Part shown: positions 11,967 through 24,214 of the stretch, piece by piece | Position numbering within the stretch: position 1 is the first letter of the stretch | Layout of the letters: every line of letters begins with the position of its first letter | NCBI GenBank assembly: GCA_024663395.1 | Contig: JANFAH010000133.1 | Span: 1 to 64,000 of the forward strand | DNA length: 64,000 nt | Origin: Pisolithus tinctorius | Lineage: Eukaryota; Basidiomycota; Agaricomycetes; Boletales; Pisolithaceae | Direction of reading: 5' to 3' | Notes under the pieces: model-generated | Told to the model about the DNA's origin: nothing | Databases searched by the model: none | What the model saw: the letters and a program-made list of their open reading frames with translations, nothing else | Translations under genes and position numbers: made by a program

Positions 11967-12670
11967 TCATCGCAGGAGATGATGTGAAACCCGCATGATT
12001 TGTATTTCAGGAGTGCTTGGATGCTGCTGGTGGAGAATGAGTGCTTGACGCAGGCTTGTGGTATTGATCATGGCATGGTGATGCAGAGTGAGGCTAGGGT
12101 ATGCACAATACAAGGAGTCAGCAGTGAAGAAGTTCATCATGGCTGTTGAGTTGAATTGAAAGATAGGGGAGAGGGTGGAAGTGTTTCTGGACACGACAAT
12201 GTCGATGAGTTTCTGACCATTCCCGAAAGTGGTGACAGTGTAGATAGTGGAAGGGGGGTAGTTCTGGACATTGATCCTTCCATTGCAGACAATGATGTAA
12301 TTATGTTTGCAGAGAAGATTGTATAGTTGGGCTTGGTTGTGACAAGGGACGTAGATGTCAAGGTCTGACAATTCCCAAGTGCAGGAGCTGGCTGGGAGCA
12401 CCATCCGCAGTGCTGCAGATCCTGAGACAACTGCATTGCATACAGACAAATGTCCTTGAGATGCTTAGTGCTTTGGAAGAAAGGGGAGCAAACGATGTCG
12501 AATTGGTGCTTGAAGTACCATCTGACGCGTTCAGCATTTGTAGTTGACATGGCAGCAAACGAGAGGAGGTCCTTCATGTCACAGTGCTCGAAGATGAGCT
12601 GTAACAGGTTGGTGTCCACAAAAAGAGGGAATTCAGAGATAGTAGGGGCGGGTGAAGTCATGTTGTGCAC
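11967..12670 (-). pseudogene. F-box-like plus nucleotidyltransferase-like protein, frameshifted
   Basis: The N-terminal frame (12137-12670) has an F-box-like helix pair (NLLQLIFEHCDMKDLLSFA) followed by ERVRWYFKHQFD. Near 12450 the homology moves to another frame (11967-12449), which reads SGSAALRMVLP, then ELSDLDIYVP, then KLIDIVVSR, FQFNSTAMMNFFTADSLYCAYPSL. The GS...DLD pattern with a later hydrophobic-D strand is the signature of the nucleotidyltransferase fold seen in a large Agaricomycete family of unknown role. The frame change looks like a one-base indel rather than an intron, since no GT-AG pair fits. The substrate is unknown. The C-terminal end is unclear. Confidence 0.6.
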
Positions 12671-12871
12671 TTCCTCGAGCTTGCGGTGATTTCCCTCTTT
12701 TATGGAGAATGAATTTAGGGGTGGGGGCTAGATTATGTGACAGACAAGGATGGCATTGCAAATTACACAGATAATCGATGATGTCATGTTCCGATACAAT
12801 TTATAGTCCAGGCTAAGAATATTGACGATGTCATGGTGGTTAGGGATTGTCTATGAGGTAATGTCTGGATT

Positions 12872-13070
12872 CCTAGGTTAGAGAAGGTTTGCTGTAGATT
12901 GTCCATGAAGCAATATGTGAGATCATCTAGGAAGTAATGTCATGGTAGATTGACTAGGTTAGAGAAGGTTCACTGTAGATTGTCCATGAAGCAATACGTG
13001 AGATCATCTAAGAAGCAATGTCATGGTAGATTGTCTCTGAAGCAATATGTTGGTCGTCTATGAAGCAAAA
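12872..13070. repeat. ~83-bp tandem repeat, two units and a partial third
   Basis: A unit beginning CTAGGTTAGAGAAGGTT and containing TGTCCATGAAGCAATA recurs at about 12872 and 12955, with a shortened third copy to about 13068. No coding potential is visible. Confidence 0.7.
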
Positions 13071-13099
13071 AATGATGTTACGGTTTGAACAGTGAAAAT

Positions 13100-13590
13100 T
13101 GTCAAGATGGAAATGGAATTTGGATTATTAATTCAGCATGCAGGTGTTGTTGGTTGGAGGAAGGCATGGGTGCAGGTTGTTTAATCTGGGAATTTGTTAG
13201 CTCTTATGGGATGTGGGTAGGGGAGTGGGCATTACAGGATAAGCACATCCAGTATGGCATCCATGTCATTCTCTGGCCAGATGTTGATCGCCTGACCATG
13301 GTTTCCGAGTCGGATAAACAAGTAGGAGGCACGTGAACAGTGATATTGATGGTGGTAGCAGTTGAAGATGACATGGAAGTGGAAGTGGTTGACAAAGACA
13401 TTGCTTTCAAAAGGAGTTGTGTTTTGGGGGAAGAGGTTGTTTTGGTGTATAATTTCAATGTCATCATTGAGCTGTCAAAAGCATACAAGCCATTGTCCAC
13501 TGTATCCGGCTTGGATAGGAAGAATGCCAGAATGGTTGACATTGGTGGAGGCAGTGGAGGCAGACGTGTTGAGGTCGATGTGATGTAGAT
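13100..13590 (-). pseudogene. Unrecognised coding-like remnant
   Basis: On the minus strand the reading FVNHFHFHVIFNCYH, then CSRASYLFIRLGNHGQAINIW, then PENDMDAILDVLIL has the amino-acid character of a real protein and stays open for most of the stretch. I do not recognise the family. It lies between the tandem repeat and the gene remnant at 13850-14960 and may belong with it. Confidence 0.35.
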
Positions 13591-13849
13591 GTTACTGGTA
13601 AGGTGAGCAAGGAGTGGCTAAGAGTGAAAAAGTTAGAGCAGATGATGATGATGTAATGGGAGAGGGGGGGGTAAGAGATGACATGCTGAATGGACCGGGT
13701 TTCTAAATCGCAAGCCCAGCAATCTCTACACCACTGTCAGCATTTGGTTCAGGTTTGGGAAGACAAGGCTCCTGCAGAAGATAGATGGCTTGTAATTCAA
13801 ATTGTGTTTTAGAAATAGTCCATCAGCCATTTTCATCCTTTTGACAATA

Positions 13850-14960
13850 GCAATTGAAATGGGTTTTGAGTAAGATGAGCACACGCTTCTCAAGGTGGGA
13901 AATGTCTAATTTTGTCATCGAGCTTTTGCTTTTCAGAATCTCCTGAGCGTCGAAAATTGAGTTGAAAAGAATGCTCTATGATGACAATGAGTGAGGCTTC
14001 TGGGAGGCAAGTTTTAGGACATATGACACCACCACCTTTGGGCCTCTGCCAACGAACTGCATGGATAAGTCTGCGGTCATACTCATTTAGTGCTGTAGAA
14101 GCCGATGATGCTTGTTGAGTTCGGCTGAGCATTACGGGTGTGAGAGAATGTATGTAGCATGGGGTTGGAAAATTCAGAAAGCAAAATGTTGGTGTATTGA
14201 CCAATTTTCATTGATAGAGGAAGTATGGTGATAGAACATTGGCTGTTGGGGCTGCTGTCTTTCATGAACCACATATTGGTAATGTGACTGAGAATCCAGA
14301 TGTTGACAGGTTTGTTTGTATTCAGATTGCAGAGTATTTTGCTGCAGTCGTCATAGGGGTCAGTGATACCCCAGGTTGCGCTGGGTGGGATGCGTCCAAG
14401 TGTGAATGTGTTGGCTTCACTATTTGAATATGTAGAGAGGATTTTGATCCACCTTGGGGTGTGGTAAGGGGGTCATAGCTTGCAGTTAGTCTTCGAAGGT
14501 TACCAGTATCTGATGATGCCTACCTTAGTAATGGCTCAGGGCATGTGGCCACATGCTCTGGGTCAAGAACCCCTGAGTCTGGAGGTGGTCCCACTGCACC
14601 AACGGTTCCAGGGGTTGCAGGTGGTGGGAGCGGAATATCGTTTGAATGTGTTTCAGGTGGTGAGCCAGCGGATTTTTGCAATCCGGAGCATACAGTTTGG
14701 TGGGCAGTTGACTGGTTGGTGGTGCAGGAAGTGCTCGTGCTGGGTAATGTGTCTGTTGATGGGGTGGAGGAATCATCATGTTCGCCAGAGGTGGGTTGTG
14801 GTTCAGAAGTTGTTGTAGTTTCAGATGGCTGCAGGGCTGTCTCTGGAATGCTGGGATCGTTGGCACAAGGTGTCATGGTTCTGAGTGACGATGCGACTGT
14901 CTGCATTCATTTGGGTGCTGATGCTTCTTTAGTCTGAGATGCATTGCACTTTGGGGCCAT
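13850..14960 (-). pseudogene. Unrecognised decayed gene
   Basis: A plausible start at 14960 (MAPKCNASQTKEASAPK) is followed by a TGA and then a Ser/Thr/Pro-rich segment (14520-14906). Further down are YSNSEANTFTLGRIPPSATWG, NMWFMKDSSPNSQCSITILPLSMKIGQYTNILLSEF (about 14083-14274) and WQRPKGGGVICPKTCLPEASLIVI (13890-14204). These read as one protein of perhaps 330-370 residues broken by stops and frameshifts. No catalytic motif is evident. It could be cargo of the Helitron to the right or an older locus. Confidence 0.4.
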
Positions 14961-14999
14961 CGCAGGGAGCAAAATCACAAAGCTATGTAGAGGCATTTG

Positions 15000-16700
15000 G
15001 GATGGCTTTAAGGGCCATCCTCCAAATTTCTGGGGTTGGCTGCAGTGCAGACGGCAGTCATTGGGGATGGCGGAATGACATTTGAATTTGATAGGAGCAT
15101 CAGTGCAGCAGATTGCAATGGGGGATGTACAAATGCCCTGGGGGGGGGGGACTCAAAACAGAACAAAAGCTAGCTCGTTATTACATAATAGGAGTTCAGT
15201 ACAGGGAGGCATTTGTTTTATGTAGTGTCCCCTTAGAAATACAATATCTACGTACATATTCTTGTTAAAATTGAGATATTTGAAGGTGGCAGGCGATGAA
15301 CTGTAGCTTGGGTCAGATTCAGCAAGCATATTTTGTATGGGAGGAAGACATACATGCATTACATTGTGTATGTACTTGGCATGGATGCAGAGGAATGATG
15401 CCAACTTTGTAGTGAAGTTGAGGTAGAGCTAGCATCCTACATGTTGTGTTTGGGCGCCCAAGCAACTGCAAGTTCTTCAGTGGGTCTATTAGCATGCATG
15501 CATCTTATTTCCGTTGGTCGTGATGTGGAGGACGTGACTCCTGTCAGCTGGAGGGATGTCAGAGTATAGGTTGTAGTAAGGAGTAATGATGGTTATGCAC
15601 TTGCACGGTACGGGCAGATTGGAGACATAAGACTTGCTTGCAAGTCAAGAAGATGCATAAGTGAGATTTGCTCGCTTGAGTACACAGCATGACAAGATCA
15701 AACTCAGTGTCGACTTTGACGAAGTCCCCTTGGGATAGTAGATCTTCATGGATTGGCATTATTGTTCCATCTTCATTTCATTCCAAAATCTCCACAGGCC
15801 TGTTCCATTCCCATGGGGGGCCTGGCAGTCTCGGATTGTGTGCATTTTGTGCAGTCACATCGTGCACCGGAGGGGGGTCCCAAGGTAGAGATTCTTGGGC
15901 CTCAAGTGGTCGCTGATGACCATGATTGGGAAACATGATAAGAAAAAGAAGGGCACATAGGGACATGCAATACCTTTGTAAAAACTTTCCTCTGCATGTG
16001 GAGATGGCTGCAGAACTGAGCAGACAGAAGTGGGACTTTGAGAACTTGGCTCGCAAAGGTCACCACGAGGTTCAAACGCTCGAGCTGGTTCCACCACGCA
16101 GTGGTATTCCCAGCACTGCACAGAGACAGGCTCTGTACTGCATATGTGGCTTTCACACAATCTCTGCCAATTTCTCAGAATTGTGGTGGTCTCTGAAAAT
16201 ATAAAACAAACCCATTCCAGTTTCCAAAATTGCCACCACAGAATTTGTCCAGGAAACCATAGATACAGACAGATACAGGGTACAATGCACTAAAGGGTTC
16301 AGGGATGGGCAGTGTCTTGTAGACGAGCAGGTGCGACCTCCTTTGATCAGCAGAGGTAGGATCTCAAGCAATAGTTGCCCACTTGACCATATGGCTAAGG
16401 GAGGATGGGAAGGATTGCCATTGCTGTAGGTTGTCAACGAGCATGTGGCTGTGAATAATTGCTTTCAGGTCCTCTGGCCAGAGGTCTGCGCCAAGTAAGT
16501 GACCCAGTGATGGTAGGAAAGACATTGGGGGTATGGAGAGAAAAGACTGGCACAGTCCTTGATTATAAATGCGAGACTGGTGAAGCATGATTGGTCCTAA
16601 TATAAGAGAGCTGAAATTCCTATGGTCTAGGCGCCTCAGGACAGGGATGAAGTCGATGATGACATCACCATAGTGTTTGGATGGCATTGGGAGTAGGTTG
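15000..16700 (-). pseudogene. Unrecognised decayed gene or genes left of the Helitron helicase
   Basis: Minus-strand pieces look coding. 16364-16687 contains DFIPVLRRLDHRNFSSLIL, IYNQGLCQSFLS and LGADLWPEDLKAIIHSHMLVDN. 15778-16056 and 15559-15759 join across a TGA (ILE*NEDGTIMP) into EDLLSQGDFVKVDTEFDLVML. The pieces are broken by stops and I do not recognise the family. The start MPSKHYGD at 16687 is very close to the end of the helicase homology, so a separate downstream gene is more likely than a helicase tail. A run of ten G residues lies near 15140. Confidence 0.35.
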
Positions 16701-16719
16701 TGGCTGTTGCAGCATCAAG

Positions 16720-17221
16720 ATTTGCCAGGCGCACCAATTCATTATGCAAATCGTGCTGCAAATGACCAAGGCATCAATGGGGTGAGAATGATCGAAAGAT
16801 GGCTAAGCCTGACAAGGAACGAGCACAAGATAACATAATGTATGCATGCTGCACACCTCTTGCACTGGCTAAATCGACGATAACCTTTTCAAGTGTTGTC
16901 CCTTGAGCTTTGTAATCAGTGAAGGCCCAGCCAGGTATTACCAGGACCTGGCACTGTGTAATCTGGAATCATCCTGCATGTTCAGAAAAGTAAGAGAACA
17001 TACAGTTTTGAGGGAACACAGTGACAATGTGCAGGTCTTCTCCAGGCAACAGAAGGGTGGACACAGGAACTGCCACATATACACAGTGGATAATGCATTT
17101 ACCATGGACTGTAGTACAAACAATGTCATGCACAGTCCCATGTGCATCATTTACGACTTTTCTGGTGACCAACAGATTTTCCAAGATAAGGACAGGCATG
17201 CCTGGAAACAGAGGAAGCCGT
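16720..17221 (-). pseudogene. Helitron helicase, C-terminal part
   Basis: This continues the Helitron helicase beyond the solo LTR at 17222-17681. Reading from 17221 leftwards it gives LPLFPGMPVLILENLLVT, later PGWAFTDYKAQGTTLEKVIV, then HAYIMLSCARSLSGLAIF. These are the last Pif1-type helicase motifs: the VQG-like motif V appears as KAQGTT, and motif VI appears as MLSCARSL, where MLSRARSL is usual. The Arg finger is therefore lost by a CpG change. A TGA lies between HAG and FQIT. Removing the LTR and one copy of ACGG joins this piece in frame with the main helicase. Confidence 0.8.
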
Positions 17222-17681
17222 TGTAGGGAACGAGTTCGAGTTCCCTAGGAGAATCCGTCTTGGTCAGGAGTTTAGGGGTGGAAGGACTTGTTTTGTTTCT
17301 TGCCTTTGTTTTTGTGTTTGTACCCCTGGACTTGGTGGCGAGCAGCTGCATTGCTGACTAAGCACGTGCGCTGTGTTCATGCGAGTTCAGTTTACCATAC
17401 AGCAATCCATGTACAGGCCCTCAGTAGCAGGGTGATCTTGTCTCACATTTTGGCGAGTTTTCAAAGTTAGATTTATTACTTTGGGGAGTACCCAAAGGGC
17501 CAGGAGGACTGGCAAGAGCTATCAGACAGACAGAGTTAAGTATTCCATTTGAGTTCGCATTTTTTACATTTTTACTACACTTCTTTTTCTCAAAACAGGA
17601 CCTCCCTTTTGGGTCGAGCACTAAACTTGCCCATTACTGACTATTACTATTTAGAGGGTTATCATATTACCTATTCCTACA
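17222..17681 (+). repeat. Solo LTR (family of 39662-40132)
   Basis: 460 bp beginning TGTAGGGAAC and ending ATTCCTACA, closely similar to 39662-40132 over its whole length. Flanks are CCGT on the left and CTGT on the right, a 4-bp target duplication in which one CpG has decayed. It splits the Helitron helicase, and the helicase frame rejoins (EYLA then RLPLFPG) once it is removed. There is no internal coding region. Confidence 0.8.
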
Positions 17682-20600
17682 CTGTGCAAGGTATTCCTTA
17701 GATTCTTTTGGCCGAACCAATGCTAATCAATCGTCTTCTTCGCCCGTCAGGCATTCTCCATCACAGAAATGTTTGGCATAACAGTATTCAAACAGTTGAC
17801 CAGTACTACAAGCAAAAAACTTCGCCATTTCTTCGTTCCAACGATCGTGCAGGTGCCACTCTCTGAAAACGATTGGGGCCTCAGTGAACTGTTGGAATTC
17901 ATGTTTGTCCTTTTTATGCAATTCGGTGAGTAGCCTTTGTTGGAGATAATGCAAATCGGAAGGCTGGCTGATGCTGGACATGTCTGCAGAGCCCAATCTA
18001 ATGCAGGCAAGCATCTCGATGAACATAGGGTCTGTTTTTGCTCGTTCATTTTGAACGAGCTGTACAACATGTGTTAAAGACCTCCATAGAAATGCACCAA
18101 ATAGTCGCCACTGAGATTTCACTGTTTCAAATGTACACCTTGTTAAGTTATTTACCACAGCATGTGAATATAATGCAGTACCATTTACAGGACAGAGCTG
18201 GGCCATATTGCCAGTGAAGATGACATTGACCCCACCAAAGGGCAGATCCTTTTTGGTCGGATCCCCAGCTTTGGCCAGACTAATTTGACTTGCAATGTCA
18301 GACAGAAGCTCTGCAGAGACCATCAAAACCTCATCCAAAACTAGATATGAAACATTGCACCAAATGTCCTGCAATTCATCCATGTCCATGTTATGCTCAT
18401 TACAACCCTGCTGCTGACCTTTCCAGTCCTTGCTAAAGGAGCATGTGTTCATGAGTGTGAGTGCATGAATTGTGAAACCATCTATGAGGCAGGCCACACT
18501 ACCCATTGGTGCACTCAACAGGATTTCTCAGGAACGTCCCTGTTGTGTAAACATGTCCACAATGGCTCTAATAAGGTGGCTCTTACCAGAGCCTGCAATA
18601 CCCGTAATGAACATCAACATCTGTTCCAGATCGTGCTGCAACATATGCTCGATTATTATTGTGAAGGCATGTCTTTGCTCAGGATTGTCTTGCAAGGTCC
18701 ACTTGGAAACCATCTCTGACACAAAACTTTGGATTTCACAGTCATTGGTTGTGTCCTCTGCAGACAGTCGCTCCCTTTGGACAGACTCTACAGAGAGAGA
18801 AGCCACATTCCCCTCCACAGTTGTATGTGGGTGTTTCCGGATCCTTGAGCTTTCATTGATATTTGACTCGTCCTCTTGTGAACATCTTTGAGGTCTCTTT
18901 CGCTTTCGCTGTGAAGTCATGTATGTATTGTGGAGTGTTATCTGATCCTCGAGATTAGCACTGACTTCCATAACCTGTCCCTCCACAGTATGGGATCGCC
19001 TGTTCGAACATTCCTGCCCACAAAGAGCACAAGACATAGAAATTATGTCCATTTCATTCTGAGGTGGCCCCACCATGCCATGCCCACCTGAATCGTCCGA
19101 AATCAATGCTTGCATGTCAACCTCGATTGCATAGTCCAAAGCAGAATCTTGAATGAGAGCTTCCCTCAACAGCTCAACATCATATTCATGTGGCTTCTGT
19201 ACACAGAAACCTGTGGACGCATTGCCATGGGAAGTCTTTGTAGTATAATCCCCTCGCACAATGTCCCTCACGTCCTTACATTCCAATTCAATTAGGAAAT
19301 TTGAGATAATCTGAGAGGACCATTTGGAGAAATGGTAAGTGTCAAATGCCTCCATCCAACAGGAATAATTCTGAAGCAACTCGGAAGGATTCTGCCAAGG
19401 TCGGAACAAAAGTAACATCACATGACAGAAATTCTCCATGTGGTAGTCCGATTTTCGTGGTAGAGGAATAGACTCCCCTAGCAGAACTGGCACGATGAAG
19501 GTGTTGCAAATGCAGAGTTTGTGCGTTGCAAGCTGCGGATGGGTGTCATTAACAAACCTTGCATGTAATCTATGAGAATATGCCAGGTGCTCTGTAGTTC
19601 CAAAGCAGGCTTCATCTGCGTTCCCTGTGCATTGTTTGGGTGCAGCCTCTCTGGAACTTGACAAATGCTTGACCTTCTGCATTTGCTCCAGAAACTGCCA
19701 TAAACACATCCCCTCGAATGGAGGAGCTGTAGGTCGCATTAAATAATCAAGAGTGTCCAACACCACAGACAGTGAACCCCCAGTTGTATGTGCTGTGCAT
19801 GTAGAGCCATAAAGATTCCCAGGACAATTGAGGGTGCTCCCTCTTTCGCAGTCACAATCACCATCAACGTGCCACTCATGTGCAATTGCGATATCCATGA
19901 ATTCGTGAAAATGTACAGTGCGGAATTCATGAGCTGTATAATAATCTCCACCACCAATCAAGTAACTCATAACTTGTTGATGTGAGACCTCACACCTACC
20001 CATCATGGCATTAACTGTCTTCGTTAACAGATTTCATTCATGCACAGAAGACAAAGATTCGATGTCATTTGAGAATAGCTTCTGATGGCTGTCAATGGCT
20101 GTGTGGATGGCTTGAAGCCCCACATGAACCTGTAAATCGTTCTTGGTAATATAATTGCTGATGTAGTAAGTCAATGCTTTCGCTGCAACTCTGGAGCCCA
20201 CACACTTGATATCCATATTACACTGCAGAAGAAACAAGGTAATGTCATTATAGTTGTTTATATGTGGATGAAGTTGACAAAGGACAATAGACTGCGTCTC
20301 TGGATTGATGGAGGACTGCATCCATATGGAACCATCAATTTGCATACAACAATTTTCATCCCTGGGCTCCTCTCCAGGCCGAAGATGTTTAAAACAAGTT
20401 GGTGTATGTTTGTGCCAGTTACATTCAATAGCAAGACATCGCATGAACTCCTGAAAGGCATCCATGAAAGCATCATCATCATGCTCTACAATCTGAGGGG
20501 GGAGTTGTAAATGAGCATCACGATCAACACCTTGTCATACAGGTTTGACAGGATTTGTTTCCATGGGATCAACACTATCAGGTGTCATTCCTGGCAGCTC

Positions 20601-20937
20601 GCATTTAATGAGATCCTCTAACCATTGGAAAAGCAGGCCTTCAAAATGTTCATTGTCCATTATCATTGACTGCAAACATTCTGGATTTGGATGGCCCTTG
20701 ACCCACAGCAACATATGACAATGTAACATCCCTCTTCCCTGAGCTTCCACCATGCCATAGTACCCAGAGCATTTCCCAAACAGACCCACCCCTTTGTTGT
20801 ATTTCACAATGATATCTATAAATCCTCGAATAACAACATCAAATGCCTTAGCTGCGGCAGTGGGATGTGAAGCAACAAAGACTGCTTGTTCATAAGCACT
20901 CAACTCACGCCACTGAGTAACCTCCATTCCACCATAA
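17682..20937 (-). pseudogene. Helitron Rep/Pif1 helicase, main part
   Basis: One minus-strand frame runs through this piece, interrupted only by TGA codons (17727, 18528, 20034, 20535). From right to left it contains the rolling-circle Rep core with an HxH motif (MLHCHMLLWV) after GMVEAQGRG, the tyrosine motif YYISNYITK, a long linker, then the Pif1 helicase with Walker A GIAGSGKSHLI (18560-18590), the DE box YLVLDEVLMV and the Q-like motif GNMAQLCPV (D to N). Helitron Rep nicks and joins single-stranded ends and the helicase unwinds during rolling-circle transposition. The stops and changed motifs make this copy inactive. The Rep N-terminus lies to the right of the Harbinger insertion. Confidence 0.9.
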
Positions 20938-21187
20938 GAGCCAGTTCGGAAACTGGAAATTCTGCAGAAGTCCTTTGAATTGCAAAACTTACACAAATAA
21001 AGAAAGTTGATTAGGACAATGATTTCAGACTCAGATTGAAGCTCTGTTTGAAAACAACCTCTCCTTGATTGCTATGGATCTCGACTATTATGATTGTGAT
21101 CTGGACCATCTTCGGCTCGCCTGGGTTTCTGTTGCATCTCTTGTAGCTCTTGCAACCCAATATACACTTGACACCCTTTCTCGCCCA

Positions 21188-22554
21188 ATGCCTCCCAAGT
21201 CCTCTGGTCCAAAAGCTTTGTGGAACCCTGCAGAAGTTGATGCGCTCATCAAATACCTTCATTGCCATCGCTTTGAAGCAGGAGACAATGGGAACTTCAA
21301 ATCTAATTTGTATACCTCTGCTGCTGCGCATATATCCGAATTCCTCACAGAAGGGCTGCCAAAAACTAGAGATATGGTGAAAAATAAGTGGGTCTCACAT
21401 GTAAGCAACGTTGTCATTGTAATTGTCCAAGGATGCTGATTGCCTTGATCTTTAGATTCGGAGGATTTATCATGATATTGAGGGATATCGCCTCAAGTCT
21501 GGGTGTCATTGGGACAACACATGTGGGGCTGGAGTACAGGGCACATTTGATGAGCAGGTATTTGATGATTGTGTGAAGGTATTTTATCCGTCCAACATAT
21601 TCATCGATGTTGAACTGATAAATATCTTCGTTCATATAGACTTTTCCCCAGATTCGTCCCTTCAAACAGTCTGGGTGGTAGTACTACAACCTTGTGGCTG
21701 ACATAATCCCTAACAGTGGTGCACATGGTACCAATGCATTTACTCCAAGTACCTCCCAGATTGCTACCAGTTCTGTGGGCAACAACACTGAAAACCTGCC
21801 TGCACTTGATGGAGAACAACAAGAGACCAGCGCACCTCCCCCCCTGGAACCAACTGCTACCGACACCCCTGAACCTCCCCAGGGCATCTCTGAGTGGCGC
21901 AAGTCACTACCCAGGGACGATTTTGCCCTCCCCTCATCCCCTCCACATCCCATTCTTAGGACATCTGATGTGCAGTCCAGTGCAGCATCCCAACAGACCC
22001 AGCCCACCCCCAGCATTCCACCATCCAGTTTCGGGAGATCTGATGCACAATCCAGCATGTCCACCTCCACTTCACTATCCAGCTCCACAAAGTGCTCCCA
22101 TATGACAATGGAAGGTGACAACGAAGCAACATCTGCATTCCCTTTTGCCAACACATCTGATATTTCTGTCTCCACTCCCAACAAGCATGTGCAACTTTCA
22201 TTGGCCATGGACTCCACTAGGAGCTCCCATTCCCGCCATTCCAACAAAGTGCCTGGTGTGTCAGACCTGATGGCAGCAGGTCTTCAAGGCTCAATCAATT
22301 ATCTGACATCATCAATCAACATGTTGCTGACCTCGGCTGTCGAGCAAGCTTCCACCACATGCACACGCACAATCCACTTACTTGATGGGGAAGACAAGGA
22401 CTTTCCCTGGAATTTATGGGCATTTGTCCGATCTGCAATCGCCCAAAGCCTGGGCTTCGCTGATGTATATCTGACTACCCCCAACAAGGAAGATCACTTG
22501 GAGTATGTTGAGTTCAAGTACCAACTTAAGTTCAGGGTCAGTGGGAGTAAATAG
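21188..22554 (+). pseudogene. Myb/SANT-like partner protein of Harbinger
   Basis: The start MPPKSSGPKALWNPAEVDALI at 21188 opens a Myb/SANT-like helical domain (YLHCHRF, AAHISEFL, MVKNKWVS). Apparent introns follow at about 21401-21455 (GTAAGC...TTTAG) and 21577-21644 (GTATTT...ATATAG), with an exon between them reading IRRIYHDIEGYRLKSG. The last exon is a Ser/Thr/Pro-rich region ending in a helical segment (GLQGSINYLTSSINMLL) and stopping at 22554. In known Harbinger elements this type of protein helps import the transposase and bind the ends. A TAG after PFKQSGW in the last exon breaks the frame, so it is called a pseudogene. Confidence 0.75.
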
Positions 22555-22696
22555 TACTCGCATATGTAGCTTCCAATTATACTTTGTATCCATTGATTGT
22601 GGCATTTCCTTATTTTTTTTTGCTTCTTAAACATTGTGCGATGAAGAAAACAGATGTATAGCAGTAATAAGAGATGTGTGACAGTAAAAAAAACTA

Positions 22697-24093
22697 CTAC
22701 AAAGACATATCATCAGCGCTGCTTGCTGAACCACTGTCATCGTCCAATGATGCCATGTTGCCCTCATGAATCAGATCCTGGTAAGCATCCCACATTTGTT
22801 GCACAATCTGATCACACAGGGCACGAGCTGCATGCAGCGCATGCACATCAGTACTGTCAGTGTCTTCAGTTTCTGCCATTGATGCGTCCAATCCTCTGCC
22901 TCTGCCCTCCTGAACCTCATGATCTTCTCCCACCACAGGACCCTCATCAGTATCATAAGTGCAGATAAAATTGTGAATTGCACATAGTGCAGCTGGAATT
23001 CAGGCTTGGATTTGTATGTTGTATTCAGGACTGAGGAGGAGGATTCAAAAATGCCACTTGATCACACCAAAAATGTGCTCAATTACATTTCGAGTGGATG
23101 AATGGTGTAGGTTGAATAGTTCTTCCTTGTTTCTGGGCCTGCTCAGTTTAGCACAGTAATACTACACGTAGAAATGTTGCACGCACCTCAATTGTGTATG
23201 ATGCCACTCAGCAAGGTGGTAGTGGATACCACAGTAGGGGACCAAGAGTTCCAGGTGGTGGGGGAAGCCGGCATCTGCAAGGAAATACTTACCCTCAGGA
23301 ATGACCAAATCTTTTGAGCATGCATCTTGGTAAATGCATGCATCTGTTGCCAAACCCTCCCATCCAGTGATGGCATATGTGAACTTGAGTTTGAAGTTGC
23401 AGGCAAATAGGCAGTTTTGCAAGATGAAGCCTTTGCAATTGCAATAAGGTGCCTGGTCATTTGCTCCCAGCACAGCATGGATATGGCTTCCATCCAGTGC
23501 ACCAATCACATCCTGGAAGAACAGCCAAAACCTTGGATCCTCTCTAATTCCAGACTGAACCTCATCCACAGCAGGCATGTGAACATACACATTGTAGAAC
23601 AGCGACGAGGAAAAAATGAAAATGAATTTGCAGAAGTATCTGTATGAGCCAAACATCAGTTACAGGAGAACAATCAGTCTACTAAATGGATGTACTGAGA
23701 AATTGTGTTGTTCGAATGCTGAAAGTGCTCGCCGATGTGCCTGATAGATAGACCAGTGATGCTCGTGTATAGGAAGATCACCAGCTGTTCTTCGAGTGAA
23801 ACGAATTGAGAATTTCCATGGCCCATCTCTTGAAGATGGCCCACAAGGAGTGCGAACACATTGGCATGTATGCCAAGTTCACATTGGATGCATTCCCAGT
23901 GACCAGTAAGAAGTTTGATGACCCAGCCTTCACCAGTAAGGGCCGAAGTATGGTATGGTTCTGGTCTCTTTCTGATCAGAGTGGCTTGTTGAGCGGTAGC
24001 ACAAACGATGATGCTGACGATGAGACCCATATACTGGATCATGCGTTGTCAGCAAAGTTCCTCGAAGCCACTATCATCAACAGCCTCATCCAT
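22697..24093 (-). pseudogene. PIF/Harbinger DDE transposase
   Basis: The start is probably at 24093 (MDEAVDDSGFEELC). The N-terminal exon has a helix-turn-helix type region (LEEQLVIFLYTSITGLSIRHIGEHF). After an intron, the nuclease reads DVIGALDGSHI (first Asp), CNCKGFILQNCLFACNF, GKYFLADAGFP (second Asp) and NVIEHIFGVIKW (catalytic Glu). The acidic C-terminus ends SADDMSL at 22697. It belongs to the DDE_Tnp_4/HARBI1 type. Three in-frame TGA codons (near 24050, 23046 and 23001) each replace an expected Arg. All three catalytic acids remain. Confidence 0.88.
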
Positions 24094-24214
24094 AATGACG
24101 ATAAGCTGAGGCTGACATGATTCAAACTCAGAGCTGGCAACGATCCAGACAGCCAAACATACACAAACTATCAAAGACGGACTTCTGCAGAATTTCTGGT
24201 TTCTGAACTGGCTC

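Noticed and set aside
15135..15150. Run of ten G residues as a possible structural element
   Set aside because: A single homopolymer run; could equally be a sequencing-prone site and has no partner sequence.
17222..17681. Calling the 460-bp repeat a MITE because TGTAGG and CCTACA are complementary
   Set aside because: Only about six terminal bases are complementary; the 4-bp duplication and TG...CA ends fit a solo LTR better.
21684..22247. A 187-codon open frame on the minus strand opposite the Myb-like gene
   Set aside because: It mirrors the Ser/Pro-rich coding of the plus strand, has no motif, and overlaps a better-supported gene.
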